64,000 nucleotides of DNA from Epilithonimonas hispanica (GCF_003385395.1 NZ_QNUG01000007.1:1-64000); one strand, 5' to 3'. Shown: positions 7,321 to 16,838, counted from the first letter of the stretch. The notes: generated by a model not told the origin, from the letters alone. Made by a program: numbers and translations.

Positions 7321-10017
7321 ATTCGGAGCTAACCATTTTCTAGCATAATCCAATTCAACATCTTTTCTTTCAGCGAAATCTTTCAATTGGTCTTCATCGA
7401 TTTTTCCAACTCCGAAATATTTTGATTTTTCATTTCCAAAATAATAACCAGAAACCGCCGCTGTTGGCCACATTGCGAGGCTTTCGGTTAAAGTCACTCC
7501 AATTTTTTCATCCACTTTAAGCAAATCCCAAATTGTCAGCTTTTCCAAATGGTCAGGACAAGCAGGATAACCTGGAGCGGGACGAATCCCGAGATATTTT
7601 TCTTTAATTAATTCTTCGTTATCTAGAGTTTCATTTTCGGAATAAGCCCAATATTCGGTTCTGACTTTTTTGTGAAGATATTCGGCGAAGGCTTCTGCAA
7701 AACGGTCTGCCAAAGCTTTTACCATAATGGCATTGTAATCGTCATTCTGGTCTTCATATTCCTTTGCCAATTCATCTGCTCCGAAACCTGTACAGACACA
7801 GAAAGTTCCGATATAATCCTGTTTTCCGGAATTTTCAGGCGCAATAAAATCACTTAACGCAAAATACTCTTTCCCTTCTGATTTTTTATGTTGCTGACGC
7901 AAAGTTCTGAAAGTCGAAATCACATTATGATTGTCATCAAAAACTAAAATATCATCCTGTTCATTCGCATTCGCTGGGAAAATCCCAAAAATACCTTTCG
8001 CTTTGAAACTTTTTTCTTTTAGGATTTTCTTGAGCATTATTTTAGCTTCGTTGAACAAAATCGTTGCCTGTTCTCCAACCACATTATCTGTCAAAATATC
8101 AGGAAATTTCCCGAACAATTGCCAACTTCTGAAAAACGGAGACCAGTCGATAAACTCTACCAATTCATCCAAATTTTGGTCTTCAATAATGGTAATTCCT
8201 AATTTTTTAGGTGTTGGTATCAATTCATTTTCCCAATCGATTTTGAATTTTTTCTCACGTGCTTCTGCAATCGGAACATATTCTTTATCAACTTGACGAT
8301 TTAGGAATTTTTCACGGAATTCATCATAATCTTTTCTGATTTCCAAAGCATAAGCATTGGATTTGTCGTGATTTAATAACGCACTGACCACCCCAACCGC
8401 TCTGGAAGCGTCATTCACATGAACAACCGTGTTGGAGTATTTTGGTGAAATTTTAACTGCTGTGTGCGCTTTGGAAGTTGTTGCGCCGCCAATCAACAAA
8501 GGAAAATCAAGGTTTTTGCGTTCCAGTTCATCAGCAATATGAACCATCTCGTCCAGACTTGGTGTAATCAATCCGCTTAATCCAATCACATCTACCTTCT
8601 CATCAATCGCGGTCTGAATAATTTTTTCTGCGGGAACCATCACGCCCAAATCCACAATTTCGTAATTATTACAACCCAAAACTACGCTCACAATATTTTT
8701 TCCGATATCATGAACATCACCTTTTACAGTTGCCATTAGAATTTTTCCGTTGGACTTTTGAGTCTGGTCTTTTTCCGCTTCAATGAAAGGCTGAAGATAA
8801 GCTACCGCTTTTTTCATTACTCTCGCCGATTTTACAACCTGAGGCAAAAACATTTTTCCGCTTCCAAAAAGGTCGCCCACCACGCCCATTCCTGTCATTA
8901 GATTAATTTCTATAACATCCAAAGGACGTTTAGATGTTTTTCTCGCTTCTTCTGCATCTTCTTCGATAAAACGGTCAATTCCTTTAACCAAAGCGTACGT
9001 GATTCTCGTTTGCAAGTCCTGCTCTCTCCAACTTAGGTCCTCAACTTTTTCTTTTTTGGTTGATTTATGTTTTTCGGAATAATCCAGAAGTTTTTCTGTA
9101 GAATCCTCTTTCCTGTCGAGCATTACATCTTCCACCAGTTCCAGCAGATCTTTGGGGATTTCGTCATAAACTTCAAGCATTGTCGGATTTACAATTCCCA
9201 TATTCATCCCAGCTTTTATGGCGTGGTAAAGGAAAACAGAGTGCATCGCTTCTCTCACAGAATCATTTCCGCGGAACGAAAACGAAACGTTGGAAACACC
9301 GCCACTTACGGAAGCATTTGGAAGATTGGTACGAACCCAGCGTGTCGCTTCGATAAAATCAATGGCATTTTTTCTATGCTCGTCCATTCCCGTTGCAACA
9401 GGAAAAATATTAAGGTCAAAAATAATATCTTCGGAAGGAAAGCCTACTTGGTTCACCAAAATATCATAAGATCTTTTGGAAATCTCAATTCTTCTTTCAT
9501 AATTATCGGCTTGTCCAACTTCATCAAAAGCCATCACGATCACGGCGGCGCCATATCTTTTGATGGCTTTGGCTTGTTTGATGAACTCGTCCTCGCCACC
9601 TTTCAAACTAATGGAATTCACGACAGGTTTTCCTTGAACAACTTGTAATCCAGCTTCCAGAATTTCCCATTTTGAAGAATCAATCATAATTGGGATTCTT
9701 GCAATATCCGGCTCTGAAGCAATAAGATTAAGGAATTTAACCATTGCATATTTTCCGTCCAAAAGTCCGTCGTCCATATTGACGTCGAGAATCTGAGCGC
9801 CGCCTTCCACCTGATTTCTGGCAATATCGAGTGCTTCGGAATATTTTTTTTCTTTAATTAATCGAAGAAATTTTTTGGAACCAGCAACGTTGGTTCTCTC
9901 TCCAACATTGATAAAGTTGGATTCGGGGGTTATAATTAAAGGCTCAAGGCCTGATAATTTCAGATATTTGGTTGTCGGTTGTCGGTTGTCGGTTGTTGGA
10001 TTTATCTTAATTTCCAT
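7306..10017 (-). CDS. metH: Cobalamin-dependent methionine synthase, C-terminal part (pterin, B12 and activation modules)
   Basis: 903 residues covering all of MetH except the homocysteine module, which is encoded by the gene at 10398-11408. The pterin-binding module starts at [12 protein letters not shown] (about 32-43). The B12 module has the cobalt-ligand motif DxHxxG at 434-439 (His436). The activation module carries the AdoMet motif [12 protein letters not shown] at 812-823. Residues about 5-17 ([10 protein letters not shown]) are translated from the heptad array; relatives as I remember them begin Met-Lys-Tyr-Leu at the position of Lys18, so the original start seems to have been displaced. 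The ATG overlaps the end of the four-helix-bundle gene. The split of metH into two genes is usual in flavobacteria. Confidence 0.95.
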   Translation of the reverse strand: MEIKINPTTDNRQPTTKYLKLSGLEPLIITPESNFINVGERTNVAGSKKFLRLIKEKKYSEALDIARNQVEGGAQILDVNMDDGLLDGKYAMVKFLNLIASEPDIARIPIMIDSSKWEILEAGLQVVQGKPVVNSISLKGGEDEFIKQAKAIKRYGAAVIVMAFDEVGQADNYERRIEISKRSYDILVNQVGFPSEDIIFDLNIFPVATGMDEHRKNAIDFIEATRWVRTNLPNASVSGGVSNVSFSFRGNDSVREAMHSVFLYHAIKAGMNMGIVNPTMLEVYDEIPKDLLELVEDVMLDRKEDSTEKLLDYSEKHKSTKKEKVEDLSWREQDLQTRITYALVKGIDRFIEEDAEEARKTSKRPLDVIEINLMTGMGVVGDLFGSGKMFLPQVVKSARVMKKAVAYLQPFIEAEKDQTQKSNGKILMATVKGDVHDIGKNIVSVVLGCNNYEIVDLGVMVPAEKIIQTAIDEKVDVIGLSGLITPSLDEMVHIADELERKNLDFPLLIGGATTSKAHTAVKISPKYSNTVVHVNDASRAVGVVSALLNHDKSNAYALEIRKDYDEFREKFLNRQVDKEYVPIAEAREKKFKIDWENELIPTPKKLGITIIEDQNLDELVEFIDWSPFFRSWQLFGKFPDILTDNVVGEQATILFNEAKIMLKKILKEKSFKAKGIFGIFPANANEQDDILVFDDNHNVISTFRTLRQQHKKSEGKEYFALSDFIAPENSGKQDYIGTFCVCTGFGADELAKEYEDQNDDYNAIMVKALADRFAEAFAEYLHKKVRTEYWAYSENETLDNEELIKEKYLGIRPAPGYPACPDHLEKLTIWDLLKVDEKIGVTLTESLAMWPTAAVSGYYFGNEKSKYFGVGKIDEDQLKDFAERKDVELDYARKWLAPNLVDG
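9970..10003. repeat. Heptad array inside the metH start, downstream arm of a cassette
   Basis: Four 7-base units on the plus strand: GGTTGTC at 9970, 9977 and 9984, and GGTTGTT at 9991, followed by GGATTT. It lies within codons about 5-17 of the metH C-terminal gene. The mirror array is at 10388-10416. A gain or loss of one unit would shift the metH reading frame relative to the ATG at 10017. Confidence 0.85.
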
Positions 10018-10372
10018 TGTTTAAGTTTTTATAATAATTGATAAATCCATTCAATAATTTTTTGCAAATTAAAACCTGATTTGCCATTTCATTAAATTCA
10101 ATTTCTTTAATATAATTTAGGTCTAAAGAAATGTATAATTGAGTTTCCAATTCAAATAAAGAGCCTTTTGCAATATGTAAAAACTGCAAAGTATCTTTTG
10201 ATGTTCTTCTTCCACAACCTTCTGCAATATTAGAAGGGATTGAGACCGCACTTCTTCTTATTTGATTTGTAAGTCCGAAAAGTTCTTCTTTTGGAAATGA
10301 CTTGGTTTTTCCATAAACCATATTTGTTAATTTTTTTGCTTCGTTCCAGACTTCCAGATTTGTGTATTCCAT
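10007..10372 (-). CDS. Four-helix-bundle protein (S23/TIGR02436 family)
   Basis: 121 residues. It matches the family first known from proteins encoded in 23S rRNA intervening sequences and related in fold to Avd of diversity-generating retroelements: an N-terminal [10 protein letters not shown] helix, the [12 protein letters not shown] motif (about 45-56) and an [12 protein letters not shown] helix (about 68-79). The biochemical role is unknown; binding to nucleic acid is proposed for the family. The gene lies between the two metH genes and is bounded by heptad arrays in opposite orientation. Its last codons contain the ATG of the following metH gene. No reverse transcriptase is nearby. A paralogue of a different subgroup is at 31868-32260. 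Confidence 0.9.
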   Translation of the reverse strand: MEYTNLEVWNEAKKLTNMVYGKTKSFPKEELFGLTNQIRRSAVSIPSNIAEGCGRRTSKDTLQFLHIAKGSLFELETQLYISLDLNYIKEIEFNEMANQVLICKKLLNGFINYYKNLNNGN

Positions 10373-10387
10373 AAATTAAATTTAAAT

Positions 10388-10416
10388 CCGACAACCATCA
10401 ACTAACAACCGACAAC
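10388..10416. repeat. Heptad array, upstream arm of the four-helix-bundle cassette
   Basis: Units on the plus strand: CCGACAA at 10388, CCATCAA at 10395, CTAACAA at 10402 and CCGACAA at 10409. This is the reverse complement type of the array at 9970-10003. Both arms continue towards the gene with a GGATTT-like step. The array encodes the last residues (LSVVS) and the stop of the metH N-terminal gene. Confidence 0.85.
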
Positions 10417-11408
10417 TTTCTTGGCTTGTAATTTTTTGCCAAATCAGCAATCGCTTTGATATGGTCTGGCGTTGTTCCGCAACAACCTCCGATAATATTG
10501 ATTAAACCTTTGTCCACATATTCTTTGATTTGCTCCGCCATTTGTTCGGCCGTTTCGTCGTACTGACCGAAAGCGTTTGGTAAACCAGCATTTGGATAAG
10601 CTGAGATTCCGAAATCTGTGTGATTGGCAAGAATTTCCAGATAAGGTGTCAATTGTTTTGCACCCAAAGCGCAATTGAAACCAACACTTATCAAATCCAT
10701 ATGCGAAACCGAAATCAAAAATGCATCGGCAGTTTGTCCGCTCAAAGTTCTTCCGGAAGCATCGGTAATGGTTCCAGAAACCATAATTGGAATCGTGATA
10801 TTTCTTTCTTCTCTTATTTCGTCAATAGCAAACAATGCCGCTTTTGCATTCAAAGTGTCGAAAATTGTTTCAACCAAAAGAATGTCCGAGCCTCCGTCTA
10901 GCAAAGCTTCAGCTTGCTGTTTGTAAGCAATTCTGAGTTCATCAAAAGTAATCGCTCTGTAACCTGGATCATTGACATCTGGACTTAGACTCGCTGTTCT
11001 ATTAGTTGGTCCGATTGAACCGGCAACAAATCTTGGCTTATTAGGATTTTGCGCTGTAAATTCATCACAGACTTTTTTGGCGATTTTGGCCGATTCGTAA
11101 TTGAGTTCGTAAACCAAATCTTCCATATGATAATCCGCCATTGCAATGGTCGTTCCGGAAAATGTATTGGTTTCAATAATATCCGCACCCGCCAAAAGAT
11201 ATTTTCTGTGAATTTCTTCAATGGCTTCTGGTTGAGTCAAAGACAACAAATCGTTGTTTCCCTTGAGCGGAGATTCCCAATCTTTGAATCGTTCACCTCG
11301 GTAATCTTCTTCGGTAAAATTGTAGCGCTGAATCATTGTTCCCATTGCGCCGTCGAGAATGAGAATGCGTTCGCCCAATGCTTTATATAATTGTTCTGAA
11401 TTTTTCAT
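10398..11408 (-). CDS. metH: Methionine synthase, homocysteine-binding (N-terminal) part
   Basis: 336 residues forming the homocysteine S-methyltransferase barrel of MetH. Zinc ligands are visible in VGFNCALGA and in [10 protein letters not shown] near the C-terminus; the N-terminus has [11 protein letters not shown]. Alone it binds and activates homocysteine; with the cobalamin part (7306-10017) it makes a complete MetH. The two parts are separated by the four-helix-bundle cassette on the same strand. The C-terminal five residues come from repeat sequence, so the native end was probably slightly different. Confidence 0.95.
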   Translation of the reverse strand: MKNSEQLYKALGERILILDGAMGTMIQRYNFTEEDYRGERFKDWESPLKGNNDLLSLTQPEAIEEIHRKYLLAGADIIETNTFSGTTIAMADYHMEDLVYELNYESAKIAKKVCDEFTAQNPNKPRFVAGSIGPTNRTASLSPDVNDPGYRAITFDELRIAYKQQAEALLDGGSDILLVETIFDTLNAKAALFAIDEIREERNITIPIMVSGTITDASGRTLSGQTADAFLISVSHMDLISVGFNCALGAKQLTPYLEILANHTDFGISAYPNAGLPNAFGQYDETAEQMAEQIKEYVDKGLINIIGGCCGTTPDHIKAIADLAKNYKPRKLSVVS

Positions 11409-11514
11409 AATTCATTTCTTTTTCTAATGTCCCATCGGTTTTACCGACGGCTACTGATATTGAATCTTTCGGATTCTTCTTTTTTTTTCGTTGATTGGAA
11501 GATAAAACTTCAAC

Positions 11515-11623
11515 ATAGCCCCGATGGTAGCGGCATCCTTTTTTGTTTTTTTGGATTCTTCGACAAGCTCAGAATGACAAATGTTGTAAAAAAACAAAAA
11601 AGATATAGCGGACAGCGGGTTGG
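11515..11623. repeat. AGCCCCGATGG-type hairpin repeat, copy 1
   Basis: Conserved ends ATAGCCCCGATGG and AGCGGACAGCGGG enclose a long stem whose inner part is a perfect 14-bp T-rich/A-rich pair around a loop. The loop carries a TTCGACAAGCTCAG plus NNTGACA motif (11559-11579), which recurs in variant form at 11661-11682 and 56190-56210. Such hairpins are frequent between genes in Flavobacterium and Chryseobacterium. It fills most of the 274-bp gap between metZ and metH and could end or stabilise transcripts. Other copies: 16664-16764 and 33641-33725. Confidence 0.75.
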
Positions 11624-11660
11624 GATCTTGTTTCGGAGCTGAAAACTTGTTGCTCCTTCC

Positions 11661-11682
11661 TTCGACTCCGCTCAGGATGACA
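11661..11682. repeat. Short dispersed repeat TTCGAC..CTCAG..TGACA
   Basis: A 22-base sequence ending one base before the metZ stop codon region. Near copies are at 11559-11579 and 56190-56210. Similar words are dispersed in many Bacteroidota genomes; function unknown. Confidence 0.55.
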
Positions 11683-12846
11683 TTAATCCAAAGCTTGTTT
11701 CAAATCGCCCAAAATATCATCAATATTCTCCAAACCAACGGAACATCTCACGAGTCCAGCGGTAATCCCAACCTCGTTTCGCTCGTTGTCGGAAAGCTTG
11801 GAATGCGTTGTGGAAGCAGGATGCGTAACAATCGTCCTCGTATCTCCCAAGTTTGCAGAGAGAGAACACATCTTGATTCTGTTTAGGAAATTTCGTCCGC
11901 CTTCGATTCCTCCTTTGATTTCAAAAGCCACGATGTTTCCGCCTAATTTCATTTGTTTTTTAGCGATTTCGTAACTTGGATGGGATTTTAGGAATGGATA
12001 TTTTACTAATTCTACATTCGGATGATTTTCTAGAAATTCTGCAACTTTAAGTGCATTTTCGCAATGTTTTTCTACACGAATCGCCAAAGTCTCCAAACTT
12101 TTGCTCAAAACCCAAGCGTTGAAAGGTGACATCGCTGGACCTGTGTTTCTTGCAAACAAATAAATTTCACGAATTAAATCTGCTTTTCCAACAGCAACGC
12201 CACCCAAAACTCGACCTTGACCGTCAATCAGTTTTGTTGCTGAATGTACCACGATATCTGCTCCATATTTAATAGGTTGTTGCAAATAAGGCGTTGCGAA
12301 ACAGTTATCGACAATGAAAATCAAGTTGTGTTTTTTAGCAATCTGACCAAAAAATTCCAAATCTAACACTTCAATTGCCGGATTAGTTGGTGTTTCCAAG
12401 TACAAGATTTTTGTATTTGGTTTGATGTATTGTTCTACATTTTCAGCATCTTCTGCCTTGAAATACGTTGTTTCGATATTCCATTTCGGGAAATATTTGG
12501 TGAACAGCGTATGCGTAGAACCGAAAACCGACTGGCAGCTGACAATATGGTCGCCGGCGCTCAGCAGCGCAGCAAATGTGGAATAAATTGCCGCCATTCC
12601 CGTTGCAAAAGCGTAACCGGATTCTGCACCTTCCATTTTCGTGATTTTGTCGACGAATTCTGTGACGTTCGGATTGCTGAAGCGGCTGTAGAGATTTTTG
12701 TCTTTCTCTTCCGCAAAGCTGGCGCGCATATCTTCCGCATCTTCGAAAACGAAGCTGGATGTGAGATATAACGGCGTAGAATGCTCATCAAACTGAGTTC
12801 TTTCGGTTTGAGTTCTTATGGCTAGGGTTTCGAAATTTTCACTCAT
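11683..12846 (-). CDS. metZ: Trans-sulfuration PLP enzyme (O-acyl-homoserine sulfhydrylase type)
   Basis: 387 residues of the Cys/Met metabolism PLP family. The PLP lysine is in SATKLIDGQGRVLGG; the YSRFSNPNV segment and the YLETPTNP motif are present. With metX and hom upstream and metH/metF downstream, the likely reaction is direct sulfhydrylation of acetyl- or succinyl-homoserine to homocysteine. A cystathionine gamma-synthase or lyase role cannot be excluded from sequence. It follows hom after 29 bp. Confidence 0.88.
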   Translation of the reverse strand: MSENFETLAIRTQTERTQFDEHSTPLYLTSSFVFEDAEDMRASFAEEKDKNLYSRFSNPNVTEFVDKITKMEGAESGYAFATGMAAIYSTFAALLSAGDHIVSCQSVFGSTHTLFTKYFPKWNIETTYFKAEDAENVEQYIKPNTKILYLETPTNPAIEVLDLEFFGQIAKKHNLIFIVDNCFATPYLQQPIKYGADIVVHSATKLIDGQGRVLGGVAVGKADLIREIYLFARNTGPAMSPFNAWVLSKSLETLAIRVEKHCENALKVAEFLENHPNVELVKYPFLKSHPSYEIAKKQMKLGGNIVAFEIKGGIEGGRNFLNRIKMCSLSANLGDTRTIVTHPASTTHSKLSDNERNEVGITAGLVRCSVGLENIDDILGDLKQALD

Positions 12847-12875
12847 ATTATTATCATTAGTACTTTGTACAAAAT

Positions 12876-14414
12876 TTACTTAGTTTCACTTAATCTTAAA
12901 ATATCTCCGAAAACGCCTCTTGCGGTTACTTTTGCTCCGGCTCCGGCTCCCATAATTACGATTGGATTTTCTCCGTAACTTTCTGTATAGATTTCGAAAA
13001 TTGAATCGGAACCTTTTAGTTGTCCTAAAGCTGAATTGGCTGGAACGGAAATTAATTTCACATCCAATTCTCCTTTTTCTTTTTGCAAGTCTCCGTGCAA
13101 ATCTCCGACGTATCTTAAAACGTAGCCTGACTCTTGGTTTTCTTTAATTTTTTGATATTCGTCGTCTAATTCTTCCAATCTTGAAAGGAATTCTTCTTTT
13201 GAAACAGACAACAAACTTTCCGGAACAAGATTCTGAATATTAATATCTTCAAATTCATTAATCAAATCAAGTTCTCTTGCTAAAATCAACAATTTTCTCG
13301 CAACATCATTTCCTGATAAATCTTCGCGCGGATCCGGCTCTGTGTAACCTTTTTCCAAAGCTTCATTGATAATGGTTGAAAATTTGTCATTACGAAGCGA
13401 AAAATTATTGAAAACATAACTCAATGTTCCTGAGAAAACACCTTTGATTCTCGTGATATTTTCGCCAGAAAGATGTAATAATTTAATAGTATCAATTAAA
13501 GGCAAACCTGCACCAACATTAGTTTCATAAAGGTATTTCTTCTTGTTTTTTTCTAATAATTTTCTGAAACTGCGGTATTCAGAAATTGGTAAAGTATTGT
13601 AGATTTTGTTAGAACCAACGATATCAAATCCGTTCTCCACAAATAGAGGATAATTTTTCACAAAGTCTTTGCTTGCTGTGTTATCCACCATTACAAGATT
13701 TTCCAAATGATGTTCATTGGCAAAATCCACCAAAGATTTTACACTCGATTCTGTTGTAGAATATTTGATTTTTTGTCTCCAATCGCTTCCGAAACCAGCT
13801 TTGTTAAATGCAATTTTTCTTGAATTTGCAATCGCAACGATTTTCAAATCGAATCTTTTACGATTCAGAATATCATAAGCTGAATCCAAAATCTGCTCAA
13901 CCAAAGTTCCACCAACATTTCCGTGACCAATCAAAGCCAGATGAACTGTTTTTGGCTTTCCGTAGATTTCAGTTTCGATGATGTTTTTTGTGATTTCGGT
14001 TTGATTTCCTGTTACAACAATATTCACTCTTCCCGCAGAAGCGATTTGACTTAGCAACAAAGGATAAATCTTATTTCTCTGAAGCTCCGACAAAATCTTA
14101 TTATAATTATCAGAAACAAACCCGATAACGCTTAGATTTTCAACACTATAAATACTACTTACGTGTCCTATTTTTTTCTCTTTTTCAAATTCTTTATTCA
14201 GAAAATCAACTGCATCTGAAGCGTCATTCTCATCCACAAGAACAGAAATTCCGTTTTCAATCGCTTGTTGGGAAATTACTCCAACGCTGATTCCTCCTCC
14301 ATTCAAAGCCTGAAAAATACGTGAATCCACGCCAATCTGTCCAAGAAAATCCTTCCCTTCGAAATTCACCAAAGCTTTATTTCTATAAATATTAATTGTG
14401 TTCTTGTCTGTCAT
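12876..14414 (-). CDS. hom: Homoserine dehydrogenase with N-terminal ACT region, no kinase domain
   Basis: 512 residues. The first about 150 residues resemble the paired ACT regulatory domains of aspartokinases (a GVDSRIFQALNGGGISV stretch and an ISVLVDENDASDAVDFL stretch). A Rossmann domain follows (LIGHGNVGGTLVEQI, about 165-180), then the homoserine dehydrogenase catalytic part with GAGLPLIDTI, GVFSGTLSYVFN and DPREDLSGNDVARK. It looks like the C-terminal two thirds of a bifunctional ThrA without the kinase. It reduces aspartate semialdehyde to homoserine. It lies 4 bp after metX, under SAM-riboswitch control. Confidence 0.9.
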   Translation of the reverse strand: MTDKNTINIYRNKALVNFEGKDFLGQIGVDSRIFQALNGGGISVGVISQQAIENGISVLVDENDASDAVDFLNKEFEKEKKIGHVSSIYSVENLSVIGFVSDNYNKILSELQRNKIYPLLLSQIASAGRVNIVVTGNQTEITKNIIETEIYGKPKTVHLALIGHGNVGGTLVEQILDSAYDILNRKRFDLKIVAIANSRKIAFNKAGFGSDWRQKIKYSTTESSVKSLVDFANEHHLENLVMVDNTASKDFVKNYPLFVENGFDIVGSNKIYNTLPISEYRSFRKLLEKNKKKYLYETNVGAGLPLIDTIKLLHLSGENITRIKGVFSGTLSYVFNNFSLRNDKFSTIINEALEKGYTEPDPREDLSGNDVARKLLILARELDLINEFEDINIQNLVPESLLSVSKEEFLSRLEELDDEYQKIKENQESGYVLRYVGDLHGDLQKEKGELDVKLISVPANSALGQLKGSDSIFEIYTESYGENPIVIMGAGAGAKVTARGVFGDILRLSETK

Positions 14415-14418
14415 CAGT

Positions 14419-15360
14419 TCAAAAAATTGGTTTTAAAATTGTGTTCAGTTGCTCATACTCCATTAGGAAAGCATCGTGTCCGTGGATAGAATTAATCTCG
14501 TGGTACTGAACGTTTTTGTTTTTATTTTGTAAAAAATGGTAAGTATTTTTGATTTCAAACGCTGGATAAAAAAGGTCTGAATCTACCGACACCAAATGAA
14601 TCTCTGCTTTGATGTTTTCCAATTCATTTTCCTTTCCGTTGATGTTCATCAGAAGATGATTAACGAGTTTGTAAGCTTTTAAACTAAATCTTTCGTTTAA
14701 TCGTTTTCCGTGGAAGTTGAGCCAGTCGTGAGATTTCAAAATTTGTTTTTCAGAATCGAATTCTCTATTGAATCTTAAGTTAAGAGATTCCGGGGTTCTG
14801 TAACACAACATTGCGTGAACTCTGGCTTTTTCAAGAGGTTTTTTTTCCGATTCCAAAAGAAATTTCTGAACCAGACATTGAGAATGTAACCAATCCGATG
14901 TTTTGAAATCTGTTGCAATCGGGATGAATTTTTCTGCTAAATTATTTTGCAAAGTCAACATTTCCCAACCGATAGAACCGCCAACAGAACCGCCAACTAA
15001 AGCGAATAGTTTCTCGATTTTAAGTTTTTTCAACCCTTCAATAAAAATTGATGCAATATCTTGAACTGTAAAATCTTCATAATTATCAATAAAAAATCCG
15101 TCAAAACCATTTCCGGGAATATTAAAACAAACAATTGTAAATCGATTGGTATCAATTATTTTCCCATCTCCAACCAAAGATTTCCACCAGCCGTTTTCTC
15201 CAGCAACATCTGAATTTCCCGTCAAAGCGTGATTGATTAAAACAATCGGAGCCGAATACAGTTCTTTTCCAAAAAGCTGATAGCTTAATGGAATGTCGAG
15301 AACTTTTCCGTTCTGAGTCGTGAAGTTATTAAGGTTGATATGTTGTAGCTCGTTTTTCAA
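14419..15360 (-). CDS. metX: Homoserine O-acetyltransferase-like alpha/beta hydrolase
   Basis: 313 residues from a TTG codon (15360-15358); a stop lies upstream in frame and no ATG is available before the conserved region. MetX-type features: nucleophile elbow GGSVGGS, a VDSDLFYPAFE acid loop and IHGHDAFLME with the catalytic histidine. It is shorter than classical MetX (about 350-380) because the lid region is reduced, so a divergent MetX is the best call, supported by position: first gene after a SAM-I riboswitch and followed by hom and metZ. It would acetylate homoserine for sulfhydrylation. Confidence 0.82.
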   Translation of the reverse strand: MKNELQHINLNNFTTQNGKVLDIPLSYQLFGKELYSAPIVLINHALTGNSDVAGENGWWKSLVGDGKIIDTNRFTIVCFNIPGNGFDGFFIDNYEDFTVQDIASIFIEGLKKLKIEKLFALVGGSVGGSIGWEMLTLQNNLAEKFIPIATDFKTSDWLHSQCLVQKFLLESEKKPLEKARVHAMLCYRTPESLNLRFNREFDSEKQILKSHDWLNFHGKRLNERFSLKAYKLVNHLLMNINGKENELENIKAEIHLVSVDSDLFYPAFEIKNTYHFLQNKNKNVQYHEINSIHGHDAFLMEYEQLNTILKPIF

Positions 15361-15411
15361 TTTTGATAAGATTAAATTGAAAATGCTACAGGGAAATGTA
15401 GAAATAAGTTT

Positions 15412-15515
15412 GGGTTATCTTTTCCGCCATTGCGGATAGAATTTAGCACCTTCTTCGTTTCCGAAGGGTTGCCAAGGTTTCACAGAGTCTAATCTCTCCA
15501 CCTTTCTCGATAACA
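15412..15515 (-). ncRNA. SAM-I riboswitch (S-box leader)
   Basis: Read on the minus strand, the segment opens with TTATCGAGAAAGGTGGAG, continues with a GACTCTGTGAAACC block, then TTGGCAACC, an AAGGTGCTAAATTC block, a small hairpin (CCGCAATGGCGG) and closes with GATAA pairing back to TTATC. These are the conserved core blocks of the SAM-I fold, in order. It precedes metX and should lower expression of the methionine cluster when S-adenosylmethionine is abundant. A small hairpin with TTTCCC loop lies between it and the metX start. Confidence 0.93.
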
Positions 15516-15546
15516 TTTTCAATATGTAAATGAACAAATCTGGACG

Positions 15547-15578
15547 CAAAGATAGACAAGAAATTGCATTAGTTCCAA
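15547..15578 (-). promoter_or_regulatory. Promoter of the SAM-riboswitch methionine operon
   Basis: The minus strand has TTG at 15578-15576, a 21-nt spacer and TATCTTTG at 15554-15547. The riboswitch starts about 30 nt downstream. Fits the Bacteroidota sigma factor consensus, with a slightly long spacer. Confidence 0.65.
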
Positions 15579-15688
15579 ATTGTGTTAAAATTTCTCTACA
15601 TCAATTTTTTGTTAACAATTTATTTTAAGATATTTATAATGGCAATTATGTATAATATTTGCTTAGAAAAAATCACAAAATTTGAAAA

Positions 15689-16495
15689 ATGGACATTAAT
15701 CTTAATAAACAAGTTGCTATTGTTACAGGTTCCAGCAGCGGTATAGGAAAAGGAATCGCTATCAGTCTGGCAAAATCCGGAGCAATCGTTATCATCAATC
15801 ATTCATCCGAACATTCTCGTCCCGAAGCGGAAGAAACACTGAAAACAATTGAAGAAAACGGAGGCGAAGGTTTTATTATTCAATGTGATGTGAGTAAGGA
15901 AGACCAAGTTTTGGCAATGTTCCAAACGACGATTAATCAATATGGAACTGTTGATATTCTCATTAATAATGCCGGTTTACAGCAAGATGCGCCTTTTGCA
16001 GAAATGACGCTTGCTCAATGGCAAAAAGTAATCGATGTGAATCTGACCGGACAATTTCTTTGTTCAAGAGAAGCGATTAAAGAATTTTTGAAACGTGGAA
16101 TGACCGAAAAATCCAAAGCTCTTGGAAAAATTATCAATATCAGCAGTGTTCACGAGACGATTCCGTGGGCTGGACACGCGAATTATGCTTCCAGCAAAGG
16201 TGCACTTAGAATGCTGATGCAAACACTGGCTCAGGAATATGGAAAACAAAAAATCCGTGTGAATAATATTTGTCCGGGCGCCATTCAAACTCCTATAAAC
16301 AAATCCGCTTGGGATAATCAAAAATCTCTGGATGCGCTGATGACGCTGATTCCGTATGATAGAATCGGGCAACCGGAAGACATTGGAAATTTAGCCGTAT
16401 TTTTGGCGAGTGATTATTCGGATTATATTACAGGTGCGAGTATCTATGTGGATGGTGGAATGACAAGTCTGGAGAGTTTTGCGGACAACGGATAA
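15689..16495 (+). CDS. SDR-family oxidoreductase (glucose 1-dehydrogenase-like)
   Basis: 268 residues. NAD(P) motif GSSSGIGKG (about 15-23), NNAG in ILINNAGLQ, the catalytic SSVHE serine, YASSK (Tyr and Lys) and a C-terminal GASIYVDGGMTS. It is a classical SDR of the length and motif set annotated as glucose 1-dehydrogenase; substrate unknown. The neighbouring glucosidase gene points to sugar metabolism, but this is inference. Confidence 0.88.
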   Translation: MDINLNKQVAIVTGSSSGIGKGIAISLAKSGAIVIINHSSEHSRPEAEETLKTIEENGGEGFIIQCDVSKEDQVLAMFQTTINQYGTVDILINNAGLQQDAPFAEMTLAQWQKVIDVNLTGQFLCSREAIKEFLKRGMTEKSKALGKIINISSVHETIPWAGHANYASSKGALRMLMQTLAQEYGKQKIRVNNICPGAIQTPINKSAWDNQKSLDALMTLIPYDRIGQPEDIGNLAVFLASDYSDYITGASIYVDGGMTSLESFADNG

Positions 16496-16497
16496 TT

Positions 16498-16525
16498 AAT
16501 TATTAATGATGAATTATAAATTATT
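16498..16525. repeat. Heptad array after the SDR gene
   Basis: Four 7-base units of the form AATNATN: AATTATT at 16498, AATGATG at 16505, AATTATA at 16512 and AATTATT at 16519. It begins three bases after the SDR stop. No opposite-facing partner was found. The rest of the gap to 16838 holds an AAACGCAAAG-type fragment (16546-16560), a short imperfect direct repeat (about 16556-16605) and hairpin repeat copy 2. Confidence 0.6.
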
Positions 16526-16663
16526 AATGGTTTTTTGTTGAATTTAAACGCAAAGTTTTTTGAAGGGCTAAGTATTTTGAAGAAGGCTAAGAATCGATAA
16601 ATCGATTTTTAAGTTGATGTTTTTTGAAATTTTAAAAACTTGAAAGAAGTGAAAAACCTCAAC

Positions 16664-16764
16664 ATAGCCCCGATGGGAACGGCATCCTTTTTTTGCTTTT
16701 GAGAAAGTTTTCTTTTGATGACAAATCTCTCTAAGCAAAAAAAGATAAAGTGGACAGCGGGTTG
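16664..16764. repeat. AGCCCCGATGG-type hairpin repeat, copy 2
   Basis: Same ends as copy 1 (ATAGCCCCGATGG, then a GGCATCC step, and GTGGACAGCGGG at the far end), same orientation. The inner stem is TTTTTTTGCTT with AAGCAAAAAAA. It sits 75 bp before the start of the glucosidase gene. Confidence 0.75.
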
Positions 16765-16838
16765 TAATGTTCTAACAAATGTACAACCGTGTTGCTCCCA
16801 ATAAAAAGAATAATTATTCTCGAAAAATAATTAGAAAA

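Noticed and set aside
9067-9648. 193-codon plus-strand frame opposite metH
   Set aside because: It is antisense to the conserved MetH pterin module, with no promoter or family features.
10007-10372. Diversity-generating retroelement suggested by the Avd-like four-helix-bundle protein
   Set aside because: No reverse transcriptase, template repeat or variable repeat was found near either copy.
7306-11408. metH as a frameshifted or broken gene
   Set aside because: A split into homocysteine and cobalamin parts is usual in flavobacteria, and both parts are complete for their domains.
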